Shown: positions 22,167 through 31,934 of the stretch, piece after piece
Position numbering within the stretch: the stretch's first letter is position 1
Layout: every line of letters starts with the position of its first letter
NCBI RefSeq assembly: GCF_024718545.1
Contig: NZ_JAMXDB010000006.1
Location: 1-64,000 of the forward strand
Direction: 5' to 3'
Length of the DNA stretch: 64,000 bases
Source: Weissella fangxianensis
Lineage (GTDB): Bacteria; Bacillota; Bacilli; Lactobacillales; Lactobacillaceae
Position numbers and translations under genes: made by a program
The notes under the pieces: model-generated
The model's input: only the letters and a program-made list of their open reading frames with translations
Database searches by the model: none
Told to the model about the DNA's origin: nothing

Positions 22167-23462
22167 TTATGGCCATAAGCGGTTCATAGTTCTTGGGAAC
22201 GGAATTGCCTCACGAATATGCTCTTCACCAGTAATCCAAGTGACTGCACGTTCGAGACCTAGCCCGAATCCTGAATGTGGTACTGAACCATACTTACGTA
22301 AGTCTAGATACCAAGAGTACTCTTCAACATCGAGTCCTTGTTCTTTAACTCGCTTCTCCAGGTAATCAAAGTCAGTATCACGCTCTGATCCACCAATGAT
22401 TTCACCGTAGCCCTCCGGTGCTAGTAAATCAGCTGAAATAACAACGTCATCACGATCAGGGTGTCGTTTCATGTAGAATGCCTTGATTTCCTTTGGGAAG
22501 TTCGTGATAAAGACTGGCTTAGCAAAGTGGTTAGCTAAGAAAGTTTCTTCAGGAGAACCAAAATCAACACCCCATTTTACATCGAAGCCATTTTCTTGCA
22601 ATAGTTCAACGGCATCATCGTAAGATACACGTGGATAAGGTAATTGTGTGTATGACTTTAGTAAGTCTTTATCACGACCAAGTAAGTCCAATTCATATTC
22701 ATTTCGATCCAATACTGATTGGATTAGGTATGAAATATAACGTTCTTGTATCTTAAGTGAATCTTCTTGGTCCATCCAAGCCATTTCCGGCTCAATCATC
22801 CAGAATTCAGTTAAATGACGTCGTGTTTTAGACTTTTCAGCTCTAAACGTTGGCCCAAAAGTGAATACACGACCGAAAGCCATCGCACCTGCTTCTGCGT
22901 ACAATTGACCTGTTTGAGATAGATAGGCATCTTCATCAAAATATTCAGTATGGAATAATTCTGTTGTTCCTTCAGGAGCTGAACCAGTCAAAAGTGGTGA
23001 ATCAATTTTAATGAACCCTTCTTTATTAAAGAACTCATAAGTTGCAGCAATCAAGGTATTACGAATGCGTAGTACTGCAAACGGTTGAATATGGCGCAAA
23101 TAAAGATGACGGTGATCCATCAAGAAATCTGTCCCATGTTCCTTAGGTGTGATTGGATAATTTTCTGAAGCGCCAACGACTGTAAGGTCCTTAACCTGTA
23201 ACTCATAGCCAAATGGTGAGCGTTCATCAGCAACAATTGTTCCGATCAAGTACATGCTTGTTTCCTGTGAAAGTGCTTTTGCCTTAGCAAAAATCTCCTC
23301 ACCAACTACTGATTTTACAACAACTCCTTGAAAAAAAGCCGTTCCGTCACGTAATTGCAAAAATTGCATTTTACCTGATCCACGTTTGTTTCTTAACCAG
23401 GCACCTAGACGTACCTCTTGGCCAACATAATTTTTCGCGTCTTCAATGCGAATTGTCTCCAT
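22167..23462 (-). CDS. asnS: Asparaginyl-tRNA synthetase
   Basis: This is a class IIb aminoacyl-tRNA synthetase of 431 aa. The N-terminal OB-fold anticodon domain (about 1-105) contains [19 protein letters not shown]. The catalytic core has motif 2 [20 protein letters not shown] and motif 3 [12 protein letters not shown]. The [14 protein letters not shown] form separates AsnRS and AspRS from LysRS, and the short C-terminus plus the tseB/dinG neighbours favour AsnRS. It is downstream of tseB with 27 nt spacing; no T-box leader is visible in that gap. Confidence 0.95.
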   Translation of the reverse strand: METIRIEDAKNYVGQEVRLGAWLRNKRGSGKMQFLQLRDGTAFFQGVVVKSVVGEEIFAKAKALSQETSMYLIGTIVADERSPFGYELQVKDLTVVGASENYPITPKEHGTDFLMDHRHLYLRHIQPFAVLRIRNTLIAATYEFFNKEGFIKIDSPLLTGSAPEGTTELFHTEYFDEDAYLSQTGQLYAEAGAMAFGRVFTFGPTFRAEKSKTRRHLTEFWMIEPEMAWMDQEDSLKIQERYISYLIQSVLDRNEYELDLLGRDKDLLKSYTQLPYPRVSYDDAVELLQENGFDVKWGVDFGSPEETFLANHFAKPVFITNFPKEIKAFYMKRHPDRDDVVISADLLAPEGYGEIIGGSERDTDFDYLEKRVKEQGLDVEEYSWYLDLRKYGSVPHSGFGLGLERAVTWITGEEHIREAIPFPRTMNRLWP

Positions 23463-23489
23463 CGTTTTGAGCTCCCTTATTATTTATTT

Positions 23490-24002
23490 TTATAAATGAC
23501 GAATTGACTGAACTTGTTTACCATCTGAGAACTGATAAGTAATGAAGTTTAAATTATCGTCCTTATCAACAAAAGTTAATTGCCAAACTGGCACTTTTTT
23601 ATAAAGCGCTAAGCCAATGCTTGTTATCTTTTTTGGATGCAGTTGTTTATTTAGTAAGTTTCTAACTTGCTTTTCAGATAAACCATCCGTCATATTAATA
23701 GTTGTTAGTTTATCCGACTTTCCCTGAACAATAACACCGATTTTCTGGTTCTTTTTATTTTCTCCAACAGCACTGTAGTAAACTTTCTGTCTAGAGATAC
23801 GATAAAATTTTGATACTGTAGTCAATTTGCCTGACTGCTTTGCAATTTTTGTGACACGGTCTTTTGCTGTATCAACAGGCTTTTGTGCTTCACCTAATAC
23901 TGATACACCGATCAAAATAATGACTAAAAATATCAGAATACCAAGTAACCAGCGTCGAAGCCGCTTACCACGGCGTCCGTGTACCGTTGAGCGCATCTCC
24001 AT
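23490..24002 (-). CDS. tseB: TseB-like (YpmB) membrane-anchored PepSY protein
   Basis: This 170-aa protein has a basic N-terminus, one TM helix (about residues 18-38) and an extracellular PepSY-like/DUF5590 domain. YpmB was renamed TseB in Bacillus, where it affects PBP2A and tolerance to wall antibiotics. Placement between dinG and asnS supports the call. ATG 24002 follows AAAGGAG with good spacing; the longer upstream reading lacks a site. B. subtilis has aspB between ypmB and asnS; it is absent here. Confidence 0.85.
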   Translation of the reverse strand: MEMRSTVHGRRGKRLRRWLLGILIFLVIILIGVSVLGEAQKPVDTAKDRVTKIAKQSGKLTTVSKFYRISRQKVYYSAVGENKKNQKIGVIVQGKSDKLTTINMTDGLSEKQVRNLLNKQLHPKKITSIGLALYKKVPVWQLTFVDKDDNLNFITYQFSDGKQVQSIRHL

Positions 24003-24085
24003 ATTACTAAGCTCCTTTGCTGTGAATAGTTCCTGCCCACTGTAAAAATAAACCACTTATTACTTTACCAAAATTCGCCACCTTA

Positions 24086-26917
24086 TTAAAGATATTTATG
24101 ATGTGTATCAAAGAAATCTTTGAGTTCTTGCCCTACTTCAGAATCTTTTAATTCTTTTTGTGGCAAGTTTGATGGCAGCATTTTTCGTAATGTTTTCCCA
24201 TATGATTTAGTCAAAATACGTGCATCATATATAATGACCGCTCCATAGTCCGTAGGTGTTCGAATTAACCTACCGATACCCTGGCGCAATCTCAAAACTG
24301 CTTTAGGTAAAGTGCTTTGGTAGAACGGATGTTTACCTTCTGAACTTATGACTGCCTCCTCTGCTTTTTGCAGCACTGTATTGGGACGATCAAATGGTAA
24401 CCGTGCAATAACAAGTAGTCTTAGCTGATCACCAGGTAAATCGATACCCTCCCAAAAGCTTGCAGCACCCAGTACAACAAGTCCATCTTCAGACTGCATT
24501 CGCTTTTTTATTTTACCACGGGTACCAGTAATTCCTTGGGCTAATAATGTCAGTGAACTACTTTGAAATTTTTGGTTTGATAGTATTTGTGTATAGACTT
24601 GCTGGATAGTGTCTAATGAATTAAACAAAACAAGTGTGTTTTCATTAACAGAAGTTGTGATATCTACTAATTGTCTTGCTAGATAGTTTGAAAAATCTTT
24701 ACTGGTTGGCAAGGGTGCATTTTTCACCATAATTAAATCAGCTTGATTTTTAAAATCCAAAATATCAGGATAATGGCGTACTGTGGCCGTTTCTTTATCT
24801 AAATTCAGACGATCATATAAATATCCAGATTTTGTTGATGTGAATAACGTTGCGCCAATAATTGTGGGTGACATAAAATGTGGATAAACTTGTTCTTCGA
24901 AATAATTCAAAGTGTGTAACAATCCCCCACTCAACTTCAGGTTACTACTGTCGTGACTTTGTGTTTCTGTTATCCAAAAAATGCTAGCATCTGGAAAATC
25001 GACTAAATCCTGCTGGAAGGTGGTTAATTGTTTTTCATACTGACTAATGCTATCTAACAACCGTCGAAAATCAGCTAGTTGTTGCCGCTCTCCTAATGAG
25101 AACACCCCTTTTGCATCACTGAATTGGGTCAATAATGATTGCAATGAGTCTTCAAGATTAAAAACAGCTTTGTGAATACTTTTGACATGGTTAGCTTGAT
25201 CGACCCAAAATTGTGCAAAATCATTATTCGACAAGGCTATTTCATAACTACCTTGTGTTGCAGGTGCTTTTTTGTTTAGTAAAAAACGACGGTATAGAGA
25301 GACTTGTAGTTGTGGTATCTTAGCTGACAGTGTTTCTAAAGAACGTAGTAGACGGTTTTTTAGTTGATCACCGCCAATGATGTGTCGCAAAATATCACCA
25401 ATAGCAGGTTTAGCATCTTGCAGGATTAAATTAATAGCAGTTTGTACTCGTGCAAGCCAAGTCTGGATTGGTAATTGATGACGACTTTGATTTAAAACAG
25501 CGTCCGGCAAGTTTTGTGCTTCATCAATAACAAGATAAGGCTTGTTTTGCGAGGTACCCAATTCGTTGGCATACTCCGCTAAATAATTGTGATTAACAAT
25601 TAAAAACTGCGCATTTTCCGCAAGTACATACTGTCGCTCAAAAAATTCATAACCATAGAAGGGTGAACCTGTTGGATTATTGGCATTCTGAGATAACTTT
25701 GCAATAAATTTATCTTGCGCATTCATTAAATGCAATTCATCAAAGTCGCCTCTAACTGTTTCCGTTAACCAAACTAAAATTTGTGCTTTGATAAATTGTA
25801 ATGAAGTTGTTCCTTCATCAATTTGTAGTGAACGTTTAAAGCTCTGTAAATTCAAATATTGTCGACGCCCTTTAAGACTAACAGCGCGGATTTCAAATGG
25901 TAGAATGTCATGCAATGTTGAATTGACTGTTTCTGTCACTTGCGTTTGAAGTGTGATAGTTGGTTCTGTAACAATTACTTTCTTTTGAGTTTGATTAGCA
26001 AGATAAGCGTATGGTAGTAAGAAGCCTATCGTCTTTCCCATACCGGTTGGTGCTTCAGCTATAAAGGCTGATTCACCAGGCTTTTCTGATAATGAATCAC
26101 TGGTATAGTGCTTATTAATAGCATTCATTAATTTTGCTTGTTGCTCTCGATAGACCAACTTTTTACCATATAACTGTTGTTTAGCTGATCGTTTTGCCGG
26201 ATAAACCATATTTGACTTACTAACCAGTGGCTCCGGATTGCTAAAACGACGAATTGCTAAACCATCAATGACTTGTAATTGTTTTGGTAGTGGTTCCCGC
26301 AATATTTTTGCTTTAGCAAGCACCTTTTCGAATACAATTTTTGTGTTCTGAGGTAATACTAACGGTAAATCGACCAGTGACTGTAGCGTGACCATTGGTA
26401 ATTTTTCGAGGCGCGCAAAAATTTCAACCAATAGCGCTCCTGTAGCTAATGCGTCACTATCTGCTTGATGTGGTCTTCCGTGTGTTAATGATAAGTAAGA
26501 CGTCAGGTCGACCAATCGAAATCCTGGTGCAGTTGGCCAAACAATTTGGCTCAGCGTAACAGTATCGATGGCTATAACGTCTAAAGTCGGCATACCCACG
26601 CGCTGAAATTCTGCGTTCAAAAATGGTAAATCAAAATTAACATTATGGGCAACAAAGATAGTACCAGATAACATCGTATGAATTGATTCAGCCATATCTT
26701 CAAATGCAGGCGCCCCCGTTACCATTTCTGAATCAATACCTGTTAGTTGGACAACATTACGAGGAATAGACTCACGAGGATTTATTAGCGTTGAAAATTG
26801 ATTAATTATTTTGTTGTTTTGTACGAACGCAATCGCAATTTGAATAATGCGACCTGATTCGCTCGTTGTACGGGTTGTTTCTAGATCGACAACCGCATAG
26901 ATGTCCTTATTTAGCAT
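24086..26917 (-). CDS. dinG: DinG-family helicase with N-terminal DEDDh exonuclease
   Basis: The N-terminal about 170 residues form a DnaQ-like 3'-5' exonuclease with YAVVDLETT, FVAHNVNFDLPFL and HQADSDALAT giving the DEDDh set. The rest is an XPD/DinG-type SF2 helicase: Walker A APTGMGKT, DEAQ box VIDEAQN, and motif VI RQGIGRLIRT. Gram-positive DinG of this type lacks the iron-sulphur cluster and may act mainly as a nuclease. The start at 26917 is chosen from the exonuclease domain border. The longer frame runs upstream through non-domain sequence, and no strong ribosome site decides it. It is first of the dinG-tseB-asnS group. Confidence 0.9.
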   Translation of the reverse strand: MLNKDIYAVVDLETTRTTSESGRIIQIAIAFVQNNKIINQFSTLINPRESIPRNVVQLTGIDSEMVTGAPAFEDMAESIHTMLSGTIFVAHNVNFDLPFLNAEFQRVGMPTLDVIAIDTVTLSQIVWPTAPGFRLVDLTSYLSLTHGRPHQADSDALATGALLVEIFARLEKLPMVTLQSLVDLPLVLPQNTKIVFEKVLAKAKILREPLPKQLQVIDGLAIRRFSNPEPLVSKSNMVYPAKRSAKQQLYGKKLVYREQQAKLMNAINKHYTSDSLSEKPGESAFIAEAPTGMGKTIGFLLPYAYLANQTQKKVIVTEPTITLQTQVTETVNSTLHDILPFEIRAVSLKGRRQYLNLQSFKRSLQIDEGTTSLQFIKAQILVWLTETVRGDFDELHLMNAQDKFIAKLSQNANNPTGSPFYGYEFFERQYVLAENAQFLIVNHNYLAEYANELGTSQNKPYLVIDEAQNLPDAVLNQSRHQLPIQTWLARVQTAINLILQDAKPAIGDILRHIIGGDQLKNRLLRSLETLSAKIPQLQVSLYRRFLLNKKAPATQGSYEIALSNNDFAQFWVDQANHVKSIHKAVFNLEDSLQSLLTQFSDAKGVFSLGERQQLADFRRLLDSISQYEKQLTTFQQDLVDFPDASIFWITETQSHDSSNLKLSGGLLHTLNYFEEQVYPHFMSPTIIGATLFTSTKSGYLYDRLNLDKETATVRHYPDILDFKNQADLIMVKNAPLPTSKDFSNYLARQLVDITTSVNENTLVLFNSLDTIQQVYTQILSNQKFQSSSLTLLAQGITGTRGKIKKRMQSEDGLVVLGAASFWEGIDLPGDQLRLLVIARLPFDRPNTVLQKAEEAVISSEGKHPFYQSTLPKAVLRLRQGIGRLIRTPTDYGAVIIYDARILTKSYGKTLRKMLPSNLPQKELKDSEVGQELKDFFDTHHKYL

Positions 26918-27123
26918 CGAGACGTACCACGACTTTCTCTTAGTAATCTTATGTTGATTATAGCATATTAATCTAATGAAATTTAGATAGACTGTCACTA
27001 TGTGATTTTCTAAACATATAAAACATATCAAAGATTAACTGTTAAGAATATTTTAAAACTAATGATTATAATAATTTTTGAGTTTGGAATCGTAATATCT
27101 AGGGTGTAATTAATCACTGAATT

Positions 27124-27132
27124 TGGTATGAT
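27124..27132 (+). promoter_or_regulatory. Possible extended -10 of the mevalonate operon
   Basis: TGGTATGAT is an extended -10 sequence 45 nt upstream of the GTG start of mvk; no good -35 hexamer is seen. The rest of the dinG-mvk gap is AT-rich. Confidence 0.4.
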
Positions 27133-27176
27133 TAAGAAAGCTAAAATAAAGAATAGAATGGATTGGTAATTTCAAA

Positions 27177-28115
27177 GTGAAAAAACCAGGAATTGGCGTC
27201 AGCCATGCCAAAGTTATTTTACTTGGCGAACATGCGGTCGTATACGGCCAGCCAGCTATTGCACTTCCTTTAACGGATTTGGCAATGACTGTGAAAATCG
27301 AATCACGTGAAGCCGGACAAGTTGTATTGTCAAAGGCCTATCAGGGACCATTAGTAGCAATGGCCGAAGTCTATGAAGGTATTCGCCAACTTATTAATCG
27401 GTTATTGAAGCATTTTAGAGCAGATGATATGCCCTTTACAATGACAATTACCTCAAATATTCCTCAGGAACGTGGAATGGGCTCATCAGCGGCAACGGCA
27501 ATTGCCATTGTTCGAGCATTTTTTAATTTTTTTGATGAACCATTACCCAAGCAGGATTTGCAACGTTGGGCAAGTATTGAAGAGTCTATTACACATGGCT
27601 CACCTTCTGGCTTAGATACAGCTACGGCAGCACATGATGAAGCGGTTTGGTTTATTAAAGGGCAACAACCTGAAAAGATTGATATGTCACTAGATGGTAC
27701 GCTAATTTTAGCTGATACTGGAATTCAAGGACAAACTGGATTAGCTATTTCAGTTGTTCGTGAAAATTTGACAAATGATCCTGAGACTGGACAATACCAT
27801 ATTAATCAAATTGGTGAAATCGCTAAAAACACTCGAACAGCAATTGCTGAAGATAACCTAGTTAAAATAGGTAATTATATGAATGACGCACAAAGTCATT
27901 TATCTGCCCTAGGTATTTCTCATCCAAAATTAGATGAACTTATTAATGCGGCACGTCATGCTGGTGCTCTCGGAGCAAAATTAACCGGTGGTGGTGTTGG
28001 CGGTACTATGATTGCGCTTACAACGAATGAAGAGCAAACCACTCGCGTTATTAAAGCGTTAGAAGATGCTGGTGCACAAGAAGTTTGGACACAAAATTAT
28101 ACCAATAACAAATAG
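27177..28115 (+). CDS. mvk: Mevalonate kinase
   Basis: This GHMP kinase phosphorylates mevalonate at the 5 position, the first of three ATP steps to isopentenyl diphosphate. The 312-aa protein has GEHAVVYGQPAIALP, the phosphate-binding MGSSAATAIAI and the C-terminal TGGGVGGTMIAL. The start is GTG, giving KKPGIGVSHAKVILLGEH. Ribosome site complementarity (GGATTGG) is weak, so expression may be modest. It is the first gene of a four-gene operon in the order usual for lactic acid bacteria. Confidence 0.95.
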   Translation: MKKPGIGVSHAKVILLGEHAVVYGQPAIALPLTDLAMTVKIESREAGQVVLSKAYQGPLVAMAEVYEGIRQLINRLLKHFRADDMPFTMTITSNIPQERGMGSSAATAIAIVRAFFNFFDEPLPKQDLQRWASIEESITHGSPSGLDTATAAHDEAVWFIKGQQPEKIDMSLDGTLILADTGIQGQTGLAISVVRENLTNDPETGQYHINQIGEIAKNTRTAIAEDNLVKIGNYMNDAQSHLSALGISHPKLDELINAARHAGALGAKLTGGGVGGTMIALTTNEEQTTRVIKALEDAGAQEVWTQNYTNNK

Positions 28116-28132
28116 TTTGAGGAGCATTTATC

Positions 28133-29113
28133 ATGCATTACACTGCTCGGGCGCACACAAATATTGCATTATTAAAGTATTGGGGCAAAGTAGATGAAGA
28201 AATTATTACACCGACAACAACTTCAATTTCATTAACTCTAGATGAATTTTATACAGATACAACTGTCTGGTTTGATAAAACGTTAGCAAGTGATCAATTA
28301 GTTCTTGACGGTGAAACAATTTCTGGTACTGCAACCCAAAAAGTTAGTCGATTTTTAAATATCGTCCGATATATGGCTGGCTTTAACGACAAAGCGTATA
28401 TTATTTCAACTAATAATGTCCCCACCGCCGCTGGACTAGCTTCATCTGCTTCTGCCTTCGCCGCTTTAGCGGGTGCGGCTAGTAAAGCTGCGGGATTAGA
28501 TTTAAGTGTTACAGAATTATCGAGATTAGCGCGTCATGGTTCTGGTTCGGCAACAAGATCAATATTTGGTGGTTTTGCAAAATGGGTGCCTGGTGATGAT
28601 CGAACCTCGTTCGCAACACCAATATTTGAGAAAGTCGACTGGCCGATTCAATTAATGACGGTGATAATTAACGATCAACCTAAAAAAGTTGGGTCACGTT
28701 TAGGGATGCAACATGCCAAAAATACTGCTCCTTTTTACGAGAAATGGGTAAAACTGGCAAATAGTCAGGTAGATGACATGATTGCAGCAATTCAGCAACA
28801 TGATTTAGTAAAATTGGGTGAGCTTGCCGAAGCAAATGCTTTGCAGATGCACGCTATGAACGCAACATCTGTTCCCCCTTTCAATTACTTAACTGATAAA
28901 AGTTGGGAAGTTATTATGATTGCTCAAGAATTAAGAAATCAAGGCATACCTGTCTATGCAACCATGGATGCAGGACCTAATGTAAAATTAATTTCTCGAC
29001 CTGAAGATACCTCAATTATAAAGAAAGCACTCACCGACGTCGTGACAAGTGCACAAATTATTATTGCTAGTCCCGGTCCGGGAATCAAAGTTACTTCAGG
29101 AGATAAAATATGA
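28133..29113 (+). CDS. mvaD: Diphosphomevalonate decarboxylase
   Basis: MvaD makes isopentenyl diphosphate by ATP-dependent decarboxylation of 5-diphosphomevalonate. The 326-aa protein has ALLKYWGKVDEE near the N-terminus and the GHMP loop AAGLASSASAFAALAGAA with the following GSGSATRSIFGGF. The C-terminal half includes TMDAGPNVKLI. Length is normal. GAGGAG precedes the ATG, and the stop overlaps the next start (ATGA), showing tight coupling. Confidence 0.96.
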   Translation: MHYTARAHTNIALLKYWGKVDEEIITPTTTSISLTLDEFYTDTTVWFDKTLASDQLVLDGETISGTATQKVSRFLNIVRYMAGFNDKAYIISTNNVPTAAGLASSASAFAALAGAASKAAGLDLSVTELSRLARHGSGSATRSIFGGFAKWVPGDDRTSFATPIFEKVDWPIQLMTVIINDQPKKVGSRLGMQHAKNTAPFYEKWVKLANSQVDDMIAAIQQHDLVKLGELAEANALQMHAMNATSVPPFNYLTDKSWEVIMIAQELRNQGIPVYATMDAGPNVKLISRPEDTSIIKKALTDVVTSAQIIIASPGPGIKVTSGDKI

Positions 29114-30177
29114 TAGCAACTGCCCAAGCGCCAGGTAAATTATACCTTGCTGGTGAATACGCAATTACTCTACCAAATCAAAGTGCAATTGTTTTTGCCG
29201 TTGATAAGTACGTTACAGCCACGGTTGAATTCCTTGATATTCAGGAAATTCAATTAAATAGTGATCAGTTAGGAAAATTTACTGTTTCAGTAGACCAATT
29301 CGACCAAGTATCTTGTCCAAAAGACTGGCATTTGGTTGTACGGACAATTCAAGTACTGTATAAATACTATATGACTGATGTCGAGAACTTATCCGGTATT
29401 AAAGTAACCCTCACAAGTGATCTTACTTTTGAGGGCAAAAAACTAGGACTAGGTTCTTCGGCTGCCGTCGTCATGTCAATTATTAAAGCATTTCATAAGT
29501 TGTTCGACATTAGTGTGACTAAGGAACAACAATTTAAACTTGGTGCGATAATTATGTTAACTCTCCCCCACTTTGATAAGGGTTCAATGGGAGATATAGC
29601 TGTCGCAACTTACGGTGGGATGATTGTCTATCGTAAGTTTGATGATCATTTTGTTAAGCAGTTGCTGCAACAACATACTGATTATCAGACAATAATAAAT
29701 GCGTCTTGGCCATATTTAGAGGTTAAACAATTAACTTGGCCATCAGAATGGCAACTTTTGGTTGGCTGGACTGGAGAGGTTGCCGATACTCAGGAATTAC
29801 TTAATGCAGTATCGGCAGAAGAACAGGCAAAAGCTAAAGAAATGTTAGCGTTAAATACAAAAGACGTTATTTCGGAAATTAGCTTGGGTATCAGTAATAA
29901 AGATTATTCGTTAATTGATACCAACATTTTTTATAATCTAACGTTCTTAATGGATTATACGCAACGTGTGGGTATTAACTATTTAACGGAGAATTTATCA
30001 AACGCTATTTTCACTGCCACACTTGTTGGTATCCCAGCAAAGGTTTCAGGAGCTGGTGGTGGCGATAATGTTATTGCTGTCACAGACGACGCTGAAAAAG
30101 CTGACCAGCTTCGTCAAAACTGGCGCGATGAAGGAATCATTCCATTGCCATTAAAAATTGCATCATTAGGAGAATAA
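29110..30177 (+). CDS. pmk: Phosphomevalonate kinase
   Basis: This kinase converts 5-phosphomevalonate to the diphosphate. The 355-aa GHMP kinase has APGKLYLAGEYAI at the N-terminus, the ATP loop KLGLGSSAAVVMSI and a C-terminal SGAGGGDNVIAV motif. The size and operon place (third, overlapping mvaD by 4 bp) fit phosphomevalonate kinase rather than mevalonate kinase. The next gene starts 6 nt downstream. Confidence 0.94.
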   Translation: MIATAQAPGKLYLAGEYAITLPNQSAIVFAVDKYVTATVEFLDIQEIQLNSDQLGKFTVSVDQFDQVSCPKDWHLVVRTIQVLYKYYMTDVENLSGIKVTLTSDLTFEGKKLGLGSSAAVVMSIIKAFHKLFDISVTKEQQFKLGAIIMLTLPHFDKGSMGDIAVATYGGMIVYRKFDDHFVKQLLQQHTDYQTIINASWPYLEVKQLTWPSEWQLLVGWTGEVADTQELLNAVSAEEQAKAKEMLALNTKDVISEISLGISNKDYSLIDTNIFYNLTFLMDYTQRVGINYLTENLSNAIFTATLVGIPAKVSGAGGGDNVIAVTDDAEKADQLRQNWRDEGIIPLPLKIASLGE

Positions 30178-30183
30178 AGTATT

Positions 30184-31224
30184 ATGGAATCAGCGCACGC
30201 ACATCGTAAAGATGAACATCTGGCATTAGCTGAAGCAGAATATCGCAGGCAGCAACCGGCGTCATCATTAGAACAAGTTCGCCTGATTCACCAAAGCTTA
30301 CCAGAAATAAAAATTAGTGATGTTTCAACAACGATTAGGGATGCAAAATTTAATTTTGCTACCCCTTTTTACATTGAAGCAATGACTGGTGGTAGTACTC
30401 GTACCGGTCGAATTAATCAACAACTGGCTGAAGCAGCTAAGGAAACAGGTATCGCAATGGCCGTTGGTTCTCAGAGCGTGGCTTTAAAAGATCCTCATGC
30501 TATTGAAACCTTCACTATCGCTCGTAAAGTAAATCCCGATGGTTTTATTATAGCCAATATCGGTGCGGGTCATACAGCACAGTCAGCGCAACAAGTTGTT
30601 GAGATGATCGGTGCTAATGCACTTGAAGTTCATGTTAACGTGGCACAAGAAGTTGTTATGCCCGAGGGTGACCAAAATTTTTTATGGCTTGATAATATTG
30701 TTGATATTATTCAAAAAGTTTCAGTGCCCGTTATTATTAAAGAAGTTGGCTTTGGTATGGACAAGGCGACTATTAAAAAATTGTATGATTGTGGCGCAAA
30801 ATATGTTAATCTCGGCGGTCGCTCAGGTACCAATTTTGCGGTTATTGAAAATCGTCGGTATCGAGATAAAGACTTCAACTATGATTTCCTATATGACTGG
30901 GGCCAAACGACGGCCGAAAGTTTATTGGAAGCACAGTCTCTAGAACAAAAACCAACTATTTTTGCAACTGGTGGGATTCAAAATCCTTTGGATGTACTTA
31001 AAGCGCAAGTATTAGGTGCAAAAGCTGTTGGAATTGCGGGACACTTTCTTCACACAACACTTCAAGATGGTACAGCTGGTTTAGTCAATGAAATTACCCA
31101 TTGGCAACAGCAATTGACTGAATTGTATGCGCTTGTTGGTGCTCGTTCTGCAGATGATTTGGTCAATGTCCCCTATGTTCTCTCAACCGAATTGCAAAAT
31201 TATAAAAATCAACGAAACTTATAA
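30184..31224 (+). CDS. fni: Type 2 isopentenyl-diphosphate delta-isomerase
   Basis: This FMN- and NADPH-dependent enzyme interconverts IPP and DMAPP, the last step that gives both isoprenoid units. The 346-aa TIM barrel has FYIEAMTGGS, the substrate loop HVNVAQEVVMPEGDQNF, KEVGFGMD and the FMN phosphate site FATGGIQNP. It ends the mevalonate operon. A short inverted repeat without a strong T-run lies just downstream. Confidence 0.96.
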   Translation: MESAHAHRKDEHLALAEAEYRRQQPASSLEQVRLIHQSLPEIKISDVSTTIRDAKFNFATPFYIEAMTGGSTRTGRINQQLAEAAKETGIAMAVGSQSVALKDPHAIETFTIARKVNPDGFIIANIGAGHTAQSAQQVVEMIGANALEVHVNVAQEVVMPEGDQNFLWLDNIVDIIQKVSVPVIIKEVGFGMDKATIKKLYDCGAKYVNLGGRSGTNFAVIENRRYRDKDFNYDFLYDWGQTTAESLLEAQSLEQKPTIFATGGIQNPLDVLKAQVLGAKAVGIAGHFLHTTLQDGTAGLVNEITHWQQQLTELYALVGARSADDLVNVPYVLSTELQNYKNQRNL

Positions 31225-31248
31225 ATTTAATGTTTTGGTAGTGTTTGC

Positions 31249-31268
31249 AAAGGTTTTCTTAAACCTTT
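31249..31268. promoter_or_regulatory. Inverted repeat between fni and the TetR gene
   Basis: AAAGGTTT (31249-31256) and AAACCTTT (31261-31268) are perfect arms around TCTT. Either a weak terminator after fni (no T-tract follows) or an operator for the TetR protein encoded 65 nt downstream; the sequence does not decide. Confidence 0.4.
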
Positions 31269-31332
31269 AAAATGAATCTTCAATTTATCTAATCTGTCAC
31301 CTAATTTACATGCAAAGGCGTAGAATTAAGAT

Positions 31333-31884
31333 ATGAAAAATATGTTAACAGAAAGCATTCGTCAAAAAACTGACGAACAAATCATTGACGCGACGCTGAC
31401 ATTGTTGCAAAGTCAATCCTATGACCAACTTGCGGTTACCGAGATCACCCGTAAGGCAGGCGTGTCACGGATGGCTTTCTATCGCCACTTTGGTACAAAA
31501 GAAGCAGTCATTAAAGCTATTGTTGTTCAACTAACACAAGATTTTGAAACAGAGGCAGCCTCATTACCCCTAGACACTAATGAAATTTCACGAGCATTCT
31601 TTGGCTTTGTCAAAGCGAATGGTATTGCTATCGCTGTTTTGCTTAATGCTGGTTTACGTGAACAATTCTACCCACCATTACGTGATATTCTACACGGATT
31701 ATATGCTGAATTATTGCAAAGTAAGGTCTCGTTTAATCGTTCAATTGATTACGTTTCCGACTTTACTGCATCTGGTATGCTTGCATTAGCTATTCGCTGG
31801 ATTGCAACTGGTGCCCATGAATCTATTGATCAAATGGTAGAAATTGCTAATGAAATGACAACTGCGCAACATGCAAATATTTAA
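31333..31884 (+). CDS. TetR/AcrR family transcriptional regulator
   Basis: This 183-aa protein has an N-terminal TetR helix-turn-helix: ITRKAGVSRMAFYRHFGTKE at about residues 36-55. The C-terminal ligand domain has a hydrophobic stretch. The ligand and targets are unknown. It stands alone between the mevalonate operon and convergent yidC, with its own terminator. The ribosome site is weak, and the ATG at 31342 is an alternative start. TetR proteins often control a neighbour or themselves; the inverted repeat upstream is a possible site. Confidence 0.85.
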   Translation: MKNMLTESIRQKTDEQIIDATLTLLQSQSYDQLAVTEITRKAGVSRMAFYRHFGTKEAVIKAIVVQLTQDFETEAASLPLDTNEISRAFFGFVKANGIAIAVLLNAGLREQFYPPLRDILHGLYAELLQSKVSFNRSIDYVSDFTASGMLALAIRWIATGAHESIDQMVEIANEMTTAQHANI

Positions 31885-31888
31885 CCAT

Positions 31889-31932
31889 AATAAAAAGACT
31901 TGATGGCATACATTCATCAAGTCTTTTTATTA
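31889..31932. terminator. Bidirectional terminator between the TetR gene and yidC
   Basis: Arms AATAAAAAGACTTGATG and CATCAAGTCTTTTTATT are perfectly complementary and separate convergent genes. Confidence 0.9.
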
Positions 31933-31934
31933 TG

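Noticed and set aside
23463-23489. T-box leader for asnS
   Set aside because: Only 27 nt separate asnS from tseB and no T-box sequence is present there.
30611-30943. 110-codon frame inside fni
   Set aside because: Same strand, shifted frame inside a clear isomerase gene, without initiation signals.
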